This document shows positions 1-5,001 of a stretch of DNA of 5,333 nt, one piece after another. Below the pieces are notes generated by a model, which did not search any database, was not told the origin of the DNA, and was given only the letters and a program-made list of their open reading frames with translations. Origin of the DNA: Dehalococcoidales bacterium (GTDB lineage: Bacteria > Chloroflexota > Dehalococcoidia > Dehalococcoidales > UBA5760); contig JAQTTS010000165.1 of NCBI GenBank assembly GCA_028710655.1, forward strand, positions 1-5,333, read 5' to 3'. The translations under genes and the position numbers were made by a program. The first letter of the stretch is position 1; each line of letters opens with the position of its first letter.

Positions 1-1004
1 AAACTGCCTGCGGCAATCAGCTTATTGTCAAAAACGGTTAGCGCTCTCACATTGTTATCCATGCCCGTTCCGACTGGCGCCCAGGACGAGCCGTTCCAGG
101 CTGCAATGTGGTCAGCACCTGCCTCGCCTGCGGTAGTAAACCCCCCTCCGGCGATTAGTTTAGCGTCATAGATCGCAAGGGTGGAAACATAGCTGTTCAG
201 ACCTGGGCCGAGTGGCGTCCATGATGAGCCATCCCAGGCCGCAGTGCGGTTAGCACCTACCCCGCCAGCGGTAGTGAACTGGCCTCCGGCAATTAATTTA
301 CCATCATAGATTGCGAAGTCAAAAGCGGTGTTGTTTAGACCTGAGCCGAGGGGCGTCCATGATGAGCCGTCCCAGGCCGCGATATTGTTGACACTCACCC
401 CGCCAGCGGTAGTAAATGTGCCCGTGGCAATCAGTTGGTTATCAGAAACGGCGAGGGCATAAACGTAGCCATTTATACCTGAGCCGAGGGGCGCCCATGA
501 TGTGCCATTCCAGGCGGCAATATTGCTGACACTTACTCCGCCGGCTGTCGCAAACCCCCCTCCGGCGATCAGCTTGCCGTCATAAATCACAAGGTCGGCA
601 ACAGAGCCAATAAGACCTGAGCTGAGAGGCGCCCATGATGAGCCGTTCCAGGACGCGATATTGTTGACACTTACCCCGCCGGCTTCAGTGATTGTGCCTG
701 CGACAATCAGGCTGTTTCCATAGACGGCGAGGACTTCAACATTAATACCATTGGCACATACCCCGCCGGCAGAAATGAACGTGTCTCCGGCAATCGGTCT
801 TCCAGAAGAGCCGGGGTGAGCCATAACAGAATATACCTCGCCTATTCCCGTCCCGAGTGTCGACCATGCAGAACCATTCCAGGCGGCGATGTGATTGGCA
901 CTCACACCTCCGGCGGTTGTGAAATATCCTCCTGCCATCAAGGTGTTACCATAGACGGCGATGGAAAAAACGGTGTTGTTCATTCCCGTCCCAAGGGGCT
1001 CCCA
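1..1004 (-). repeat. Tandem 138-bp repeat array inside the lipoprotein gene
   Basis: The Trp codons opening each W-x-P-L-G unit fall at residues 39, 85, 162, 208, 254, 300 and 346. The spacing is exactly 46 residues (138 bp), except for the second interval of 77 residues, which is two units minus 15 residues (45 bp lost in frame). The lost part of that double unit corresponds to the A-A-W-N-G-S-S-W-x-P-L-G stretch. Long stretches of DNA are nearly identical between units, for example around 214-230, 352-368 and 628-644, so the array arose by internal duplication and has been kept similar or expanded recently. The array continues past the left edge, so total copy number is unknown. Confidence 0.9.
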
Positions 1005-1118
1005 GCCGTATTCTTTAGGTGAAGCCGGATTATCATCATCCGAACAACCGAAAATAAATATACCTGTAATTATGAGACAGCAGGCCGCTGTAAAGGCGGA
1101 GAACTTAGATAATTTCAT
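1..1118 (-). CDS. Repeat-containing (kelch-like beta-propeller) lipoprotein, C-terminus cut by the window edge
   Basis: An open frame runs from an ATG at 1118-1116 to the left edge without a stop (372 codons visible). Residues 1-25 form a lipoprotein signal: basic start MKLSK, hydrophobic core, then I-F-G-C with Cys25 as the likely lipidated residue; Phe at -2 is unusual. Ser at +2, followed by Asp27-29, fits outer-membrane sorting under the E. coli rule. From Trp39 the protein is almost entirely 46-residue repeats of the pattern W-x-P-L-G-S-G, a V/A-rich strand, L-I-A-G-G-x-F-T-T-A-G-G-V, then I-A-A-W-(N/D)-G-S-S. GG doublets and paired Trp residues suggest a kelch-like beta-propeller, displayed on the cell surface or in the periplasm, with a binding or adhesion role; that is inference and no ligand can be named. 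The start is supported by GGAGGT (1123-1128) four bases upstream and a promoter at 1149-1177. The ATPase gene lies 468 bp upstream on the same strand. Confidence 0.85.
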   Translation of the reverse strand, partial: MKLSKFSAFTAACCLIITGIFIFGCSDDDNPASPKEYGWEPLGTGMNNTVFSIAVYGNTLMAGGYFTTAGGVSANHIAAWNGSAWSTLGTGIGEVYSVMAHPGSSGRPIAGDTFISAGGVCANGINVEVLAVYGNSLIVAGTITEAGGVSVNNIASWNGSSWAPLSSGLIGSVADLVIYDGKLIAGGGFATAGGVSVSNIAAWNGTSWAPLGSGINGYVYALAVSDNQLIATGTFTTAGGVSVNNIAAWDGSSWTPLGSGLNNTAFDFAIYDGKLIAGGQFTTAGGVGANRTAAWDGSSWTPLGPGLNSYVSTLAIYDAKLIAGGGFTTAGEAGADHIAAWNGSSWAPVGTGMDNNVRALTVFDNKLIAAGS

Positions 1119-1148
1119 GTAAACCTCCAATTGCAAAAGGGCTTACCC

Positions 1149-1177
1149 AGTATATGCAATTCTATCCAGGAAGGCAA
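1149..1177 (-). promoter_or_regulatory. Sigma-70-like promoter of the lipoprotein gene
   Basis: On the minus strand TTGCCT (1177-1172) and TATACT (1154-1149) are separated by exactly 17 bases, giving 4/6 and 5/6 matches to the housekeeping consensus. A start about seven bases further would leave a leader of roughly 24 nt that carries the GGAGGT ribosome-binding site. This suggests the lipoprotein is transcribed independently of the upstream ATPase gene. Confidence 0.65.
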
Positions 1178-1212
1178 TCGCTGTTTTTCATTGATCGCTC
1201 TTGATTATTAAT

Positions 1213-1243
1213 TGTACCTGGTACATGTCCTTGTATGCCAGGT
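1213..1243. promoter_or_regulatory. Palindrome TGTACC-T-GGTACA and overlapping hairpin; possible operator
   Basis: TGTACC (1213-1218), a central T, and GGTACA (1220-1225) form a perfect 13-bp dyad, 36 bp upstream of the lipoprotein -35 box. An overlapping longer stem pairs ACCTGGTACA (1216-1225) with TGTA plus CCAGGT (1232-1243), with a two-base bulge and a 6-base loop. The position fits a regulator-binding site for the lipoprotein promoter. The regulator is unknown, and chance occurrence is possible. Confidence 0.35.
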
Positions 1244-1306
1244 GATGAAGATGGTTGGTGCCCGGGGGCGTAAATCAAACATAGAATTTCCTTACCTGCG
1301 TCTAAA

Positions 1307-1319
1307 GTAACTATGTTAC
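1307..1319. promoter_or_regulatory. Palindrome GTAAC-TAT-GTTAC; possible operator
   Basis: A perfect 5+5 dyad around a 3-base centre. Read on the minus strand with one flanking base it is TGTAAC-ATA-GTTAC, which resembles the TGTACC/GGTACA dyad found 82 bp closer to the lipoprotein promoter. Two related TGTA-type dyads in one upstream region are suggestive of a shared DNA-binding protein, but nothing else supports this. Confidence 0.25.
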
Positions 1320-1377
1320 AAGAGAGTTGAGCCTCGCTGTCAGAGGTTGTATGTTATTGTAGCCAAACCCAACAATC

Positions 1378-1396
1378 AACCTTTTAACAAAAGGTT
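1378..1396. repeat. Perfect 8-bp inverted repeat
   Basis: AACCTTTT (1378-1385), a 3-base AAC loop, and AAAAGGTT (1389-1396). It lies four bases before the ATG of a 15-codon plus-strand frame. The stem is AT-rich and would be weak as RNA; neither strand has a clear T-run immediately after it, so it is not called a terminator. Confidence 0.4.
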
Positions 1397-1493
1397 CATA
1401 TGACAACACACAGAGGGGTAGCTAAGGAGGAAAGCACCATTTTATAGGCCTAGACAATCACCGTCGTCGATAGCATGTAATGATTAGTTTTTG

Positions 1494-1531
1494 TAGTTCG
1501 AAAGCCTTGAGCTTTCGACTATTATTTCTTT
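1494..1531 (+). terminator. Terminator-like stem-loop, plus-strand orientation
   Basis: TCGAAAGC (1498-1505), loop CTTGA, and GCTTTCGA (1511-1518) form a perfect 8-bp stem. It extends by TAG/CTA pairs (1494-1496 with 1519-1521) across a single bulged T. On the plus strand the stem is followed by TTATTTCTTT, a broken T-rich tail. On the minus strand, the direction of the ATPase, the downstream bases are A-rich (ACAAAAACT), so it does not look like a classical terminator for the ATPase. It may end a plus-strand transcript, or act poorly as a boundary in both directions. Confidence 0.4.
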
Positions 1532-1586
1532 AGCGGTTCTGCCTGCTCTGTTTTTTAATAGCGTTCCGACGAAGTCGGCCGGTCGA

Positions 1587-4301
1587 TTAATTCCGCCTGG
1601 TGACCCGTTTGAATATCTCCATCACCGGCAATATGGTTAACGCCAACAGGAGCGTCAGGAGCCAGTGGTTGAGTGAGATGGGCGCAATACCAAGTATGGA
1701 TTGCATGAAGGGCAGGTGCATGCTAAGAATATGGATGCCCTGAGCTGCCAAAACCCCGAAAATGAGAAGGTAATTGCGTTTGATTGGAATTTTGAAGGCT
1801 GACACCGATTCGGATCTGCAATTAAATACATGCACGTTCTGCAGCAAGACGATCAAAAGCAGGACGTTATTGCGAGCCAATGTTTCTTCAATCCCTTCAG
1901 ATTCAATCTGCCAACACCAGAAGGCGAAAGCCAGAACGGCGATAGTTGCCCCTGAGACAAGAGTCTGACTGATCATTCGGGAATCAAAGATTCTTTCATC
2001 GGGTTTGCGCGGTTTCCGCTTCATGGCACCCGGCTCTCCTCCCTCAAAGGCCAGGGCTACGTCCTGGATGCCGTTGGTGACAAGATTGAGCCACAAAAGC
2101 TGCACGGCCAGCAGGGGGATAGGCAGGCCAGCCAGCACTGCCGCAATGAACATCAGTACCTCTGCCAGACCGGTGGATATGAGGAGATACGTTACTTTCC
2201 GAACATTATCATACGCGAACCGCCCCTCTTCAACACCCGCGACGATAGACGCGAAGTTGTCGTCGGTTACAATCATCGATCCCACTTCCTTGGCGACATC
2301 AGTCCCCGAGCCCATCGCTACGCCGATATTGGCTCTCTTCAGTGCGGGGGCGTCATTCACTCCATCGCCGGTTACGGCTACGAATTCCCCGGCGCGAATC
2401 AGGACATCCACAATATCGAGTTTCTGTTCCGGCGATACTCGGGCGAACACATGGGTCGACAAGACCTGTTTTATGTAAGCAGGGCTGTCTGGAGTGCCGG
2501 CTTCGCTTAGATCCCGGCCGGTCACCACCGGTTTATCCTTTTCAGCAAGACCAAGTTCTGCGGCTATAGCCTGAGCGGTAGACGGGTGATCTCCGGTAAT
2601 CATAACCACCTTGATGCCCGCATCGCGGCAGTCTCTCACCGCGTCCTTGACTTCCGGGCGCAACGGGTCAATGAATCCGACGAGTCCGTGGAAAGTGAGC
2701 CCCGAAAGAGCCTCTACCGGGTGGTCTCCCTGGGTTTCCGGAGCCGATGTCTCACCGCCGGCCACAGCCAGAACGCGCAGTCCCTCTTCCGCCATCCTCA
2801 CTGCCTGCCGTTCAATACTGCTCCGTTCGAGATTCGTCAACTCTCCGTCTCGATACATGCGGGTGCAGAAGTCCAGGATTGTCTCCACCGCTCCCTTGGC
2901 TGCAACATGGCTCCTGTCCTCGGCATTATAGAAAGCGGCCGAAAATTTCTGTTCCGACTCATAAGGAATCTCGCCGATTATCCGAAACTGCCCTTTCACC
3001 TCTTCCGGACTTAATCCCAGCTTGTAGCCAACAGCCAGAAACGCCACATCCATGGCGTCTCCGAAGTACTTCCATTCTCCCCCCTCCTTCAGCAGCGAAC
3101 CCTCATTTGCCAGAATCGTCAACCGGGACAACCTGATTAATCGGTCTTTGTCCGATCGGGATATTTCACCGCCGTCAGGGAGTGCAATCACCCCATCTCC
3201 GTTGTAGCCTTCACCGGAGACGGTGAACGTGCGGTCATCCGGCAGGGAGATCACTCGGGCTGTCTGCTGATTAACGGTCAACGTCCCTGTTTTATCGCTC
3301 GCAATCACCGTACAACTGCCGAGACTCTCCACGGCGGTCAGCTTGCGCACGATGACATTCCGGCGGGACATCCGCTTGGTGGCGATAGAGAGGGCCACAG
3401 TCAGTGCCACGGGAAGACCCTCAGGGATAGCGGAGACGGCAAGAGCGACTACGAAGAAAAAGATGGCCGTGACGTCATACCCCTGATATCGCAGGAGTAT
3501 GGCCAGTCCGGCGCTGATCGCCAGTATCATGATACTGATATTCTTGACGAATTTCTCCATCCGAAGGACCAGGGGCGGTTTACCGCCCTTCGAATGCGTT
3601 ATCGTCTCGGCAATGATACCTACCTGGGTCGCCGTTCCCGTACCGACGACGACCCCTGTACCCCTCCCTGACGTGATCGTTGATCCTGCGTACGCCATAT
3701 TCCTGCGGTCACTCACGCCAGTGTCCTCAGGCATATGGTCGGTCTGTTTCTCGGCCGCAAGGGATTCACCGGTCAGGAAGCTTTCATCAGCGGCCAGTCT
3801 ATGGACCTGAACCAGCCGTACGTCGGCGGGCACTTTATTTCCTGACTCCAACAATATTACATCGCCGGGAACCACCGCTTCGGAAGAAATATTGAATTCC
3901 CTAATGTTACGCCGTACTCTGGCCGTAATCTTCATCAGCTTCTGGAGACTGGCTGCGCTTCTTTCGGCATGATGTTCCTGATAAGCTCCCAGGCCGCTGT
4001 TCAACACAATGACTATAAGTATGAACAGAGCATCGGTTACATCACCAATGGCGATCGATGCCGCAGCTGCGGCCAGGAGTATGAATATCAGCGGATTGAT
4101 CAGCTGGTGCAGAAGTATGACCCAGATGGTTGGCGGCTCTTTTGCCGGCAGGACATTCGGTCCGTACTCCTGCAGACGCGCCGCCGCTTCGTTATCGCTC
4201 AAACCTTCAGAGCGACTGCGAAGCTTCTCGTAGACCTCGTCTATCTCCAGTGAGTGCCACACGTCTTCAGCATGTTTACGAGCTGAAGCGTCTTCTTCCA
4301 T
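1587..4301 (-). CDS. P2-type cation-transporting P-type ATPase (calcium-pump-like), full length
   Basis: An ATP-driven cation pump of the inner membrane, 904 residues, within the usual length of bacterial SERCA-like pumps. Order of parts: N-terminal cation-ATPase domain (about 10-80), M1-M2 (about 58-105), actuator domain with TGES (177-180), M3-M4 (about 253-297) with PEGLP (293-297), phosphorylation site DKTGT with Asp336, nucleotide-binding domain with KGA (469-471), TGD (569-571), hinge GDGVND (645-650), then M5-M10 (about 703-895). All catalytic motifs are intact, so the enzyme should be active. Relative to SERCA, Glu309 (E294), Glu771 (E714), Asn796 (N739) and Thr799 (T742) are kept, but Asn768 is Gly711, Asp800 is Asn743 and Glu908 is Gln821. 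The ion may therefore be Ca2+ with altered stoichiometry, or Na+, H+ or another cation. The ATG start has GGAGG (4307-4311) five bases upstream. No partner gene is adjacent. Confidence 0.95.
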   Translation of the reverse strand: MEEDASARKHAEDVWHSLEIDEVYEKLRSRSEGLSDNEAAARLQEYGPNVLPAKEPPTIWVILLHQLINPLIFILLAAAAASIAIGDVTDALFILIVIVLNSGLGAYQEHHAERSAASLQKLMKITARVRRNIREFNISSEAVVPGDVILLESGNKVPADVRLVQVHRLAADESFLTGESLAAEKQTDHMPEDTGVSDRRNMAYAGSTITSGRGTGVVVGTGTATQVGIIAETITHSKGGKPPLVLRMEKFVKNISIMILAISAGLAILLRYQGYDVTAIFFFVVALAVSAIPEGLPVALTVALSIATKRMSRRNVIVRKLTAVESLGSCTVIASDKTGTLTVNQQTARVISLPDDRTFTVSGEGYNGDGVIALPDGGEISRSDKDRLIRLSRLTILANEGSLLKEGGEWKYFGDAMDVAFLAVGYKLGLSPEEVKGQFRIIGEIPYESEQKFSAAFYNAEDRSHVAAKGAVETILDFCTRMYRDGELTNLERSSIERQAVRMAEEGLRVLAVAGGETSAPETQGDHPVEALSGLTFHGLVGFIDPLRPEVKDAVRDCRDAGIKVVMITGDHPSTAQAIAAELGLAEKDKPVVTGRDLSEAGTPDSPAYIKQVLSTHVFARVSPEQKLDIVDVLIRAGEFVAVTGDGVNDAPALKRANIGVAMGSGTDVAKEVGSMIVTDDNFASIVAGVEEGRFAYDNVRKVTYLLISTGLAEVLMFIAAVLAGLPIPLLAVQLLWLNLVTNGIQDVALAFEGGEPGAMKRKPRKPDERIFDSRMISQTLVSGATIAVLAFAFWCWQIESEGIEETLARNNVLLLIVLLQNVHVFNCRSESVSAFKIPIKRNYLLIFGVLAAQGIHILSMHLPFMQSILGIAPISLNHWLLTLLLALTILPVMEIFKRVTRRN

Positions 4302-4324
4302 GGTTTCCTCCGGGCCGCCTTAGA

Positions 4325-4346
4325 GCGGACTTTGCTGTTCCGCAAA
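4325..4346 (-). promoter_or_regulatory. Overlapping alternative stems in the ATPase leader
   Basis: About 25-45 bases upstream of the ATPase start, the minus strand can form GCGGA/TCCGC (4343-4339 with 4329-4325) or TTTGC/GCAAA (4346-4342 with 4335-4331). These are mutually exclusive because they share bases. A third short stem, CCGC/GCGG, would reach toward the ribosome-binding site. The stems are short, and no known riboswitch class is recognised, so this is only a candidate translational control element. Confidence 0.2.
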
Positions 4347-4375
4347 TATCTGACATTGCTTTAGGCGCGTATACC

Positions 4376-4386
4376 TGTCCAGGACA
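4376..4386. promoter_or_regulatory. Palindrome TGTCC-A-GGACA in the ATPase leader
   Basis: A perfect 5+5 dyad around one base, 75 bp upstream of the ATPase start and downstream of both candidate promoters. Its overall form (11 bp, single-base centre, TGT/ACA ends) is like the TGTACC-T-GGTACA site upstream of the lipoprotein. It could be an operator acting as a roadblock, or chance. Confidence 0.2.
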
Positions 4387-4425
4387 AATAACAACACCCG
4401 CTATCGGTATAAAGAATCCAAAACG

Positions 4426-4454
4426 TTATGACCAGCATGATTGTACGTCGTCAA
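4426..4454 (-). promoter_or_regulatory. Candidate promoter P2 of the ATPase gene
   Basis: On the minus strand TTGACG (4454-4449) and TCATAA (4431-4426) are 17 bases apart. The -35 box is good (5/6) and the -10 box weak. A start near 4419 would give a leader of about 118 nt. Confidence 0.35.
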
Positions 4455-4478
4455 AACCTTTCGGAAATTAATGAGTAT

Positions 4479-4507
4479 AATATAAGAAACACTTTTTGGT
4501 TTGGCAA
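4479..4507 (-). promoter_or_regulatory. Candidate promoter P1 of the ATPase gene, abutting the IS relic
   Basis: On the minus strand TTGCCA (5/6, 4507-4502) and TATATT (5/6, 4484-4479) are separated by exactly 17 bases. Transcription from about 4472 would give a leader of about 170 nt before the ATPase ATG. The -35 box lies only 16 bases past the stop of the IS3-family transposase relic, so it may fall in the terminal DNA of the former element. Confidence 0.55.
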
Positions 4508-4523
4508 GGAGGCTGAAGCGATT

Positions 4524-4817
4524 TCACAACACCCCTGCCAATTGTGATAAATTCTCTTTTCTTTTCAATATCAGCGTTTCCCGTTTAATCCTTTCCTGCC
4601 GTGAGATGATCTGCTCCGCCCGGCCATGATACTTATCAGCCGGGGTGACGTTGCCCAGAGATTCGTAGAAGCGGTGATTATTGTAAAACTCCACGTATCG
4701 GGCGATCTCACACTCCAACTCCCAGGGCGTGTAGTAATACTGCGGCTTGACAACATTCTTCATCGACCTGAATTGGGGTAATTCCCGGAGCATAACAGAT
4801 CGGATGTTTTTCGACAT
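4524..4817 (-). pseudogene. IS3-family transposase, C-terminal remnant (integrase core end)
   Basis: The 97-residue frame ends in a typical IS3-family OrfB tail: R-S-M-K-N-V-V (17-23), Y-Y-Y-T-P-W-E-L-E, then Y-V-E-F-Y-N-N-H-R, E-S-L-G-N-V-T-P-A-D and a basic tail (R-Q-E-R-I-K-R). Family resemblance begins at about residue 17 (near 4769); the first 16 residues look unrelated. Everything upstream in a normal transposase (helix-turn-helix OrfA and most of the DDE catalytic core) is missing. The ATG at 4817 has no ribosome-binding site. It is therefore a 5'-truncated relic that cannot transpose on its own, and probably is not translated. It points away from the methyltransferase and toward the ATPase gene. 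Element ends were not identified with confidence. Confidence 0.85.
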
Positions 4818-4963
4818 TTTCGGGCTTTGGGGCTTATGAGTTTATTGGGTGTTGCAACGGGTGGAGTGAATGAGCCGGTAACCTTATTAAGTTAGTTATG
4901 CAGACTCTGGCCGATGAGGGGGGTTAAAGCACTTGATTATCTTCCAACGACTTCCATTGGCCA

Positions 4964-4992
4964 TTGACTTTTCAAACTATAAAGTTTATCAT
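4964..4992 (+). promoter_or_regulatory. Sigma-70-like promoter of the methyltransferase gene
   Basis: TTGACT (5/6, 4964-4969) and TATCAT (5/6, 4987-4992) are separated by exactly 17 bases. The -10 box ends nine bases before the ATG at 5002, so transcription should start at or within a few bases of the start codon. The rest of 4818-5001 shows nothing else I can support. Confidence 0.6.
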
Positions 4993-5001
4993 CAATACTA
5001 T

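Larger units (their letters stand above)
1119..1586. other. Intergenic region of 468 bp with no convincing gene
   Basis: This gap separates the ATPase stop from the lipoprotein start. It holds the lipoprotein promoter, palindromes at 1213-1225 and 1307-1319, an 8-bp inverted repeat at 1378-1396, a perfect orphan Shine-Dalgarno TAAGGAGG at 1423-1430 and a terminator-like stem-loop at 1494-1521. A short hairpin (CCGAC, GAA loop, GTCGG; 1566-1578) sits just past the ATPase stop but has no T-run after it in the direction of ATPase transcription. The only short frames are a 15-residue plus-strand ORF (1400-1447) and a 24-residue minus-strand ORF (1208-1282); neither has enough support to call a gene. 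Confidence 0.6.

Noticed and set aside
1..1004. CRISPR-like regular repetition at 138-bp spacing
   Set aside because: The units are contiguous, coding in frame throughout, and have no repeat-spacer structure; they encode protein repeats.
816..1022. Plus-strand 68-residue frame
   Set aside because: It lies antisense to the repeat lipoprotein, whose signal peptide, repeats, RBS and promoter are clear; the plus-strand frame has no RBS or recognisable motif.
1566..1578. Hairpin CCGAC-GAA-GTCGG just after the ATPase stop, as its terminator
   Set aside because: The stem is only 5 bp and the minus-strand sequence after it is A-rich rather than T-rich, so it lacks intrinsic terminator form.
2005..3136. 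Several overlapping plus-strand frames of 75-157 residues
   Set aside because: All are antisense shadows of the P-type ATPase, with low-complexity Ser/Arg/Pro-rich translations and no family resemblance.
3499..4471. Further plus-strand frames opposite the start of the ATPase
   Set aside because: They are shadows of the conserved N-terminal ATPase coding sequence; no promoter or RBS supports them.
4476..4481. Perfect TATAAT on the plus strand
   Set aside because: The base position for a -35 box at 17 bases reads AAAACC, and no plus-strand gene follows; the site overlaps the minus-strand P1 promoter, which explains the AT-rich sequence.
4571..4756. Second minus-strand frame of 61 residues inside the transposase relic
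   Set aside because: It is an alternate reading frame of the IS3-family C-terminus; the family motifs are in the other frame.
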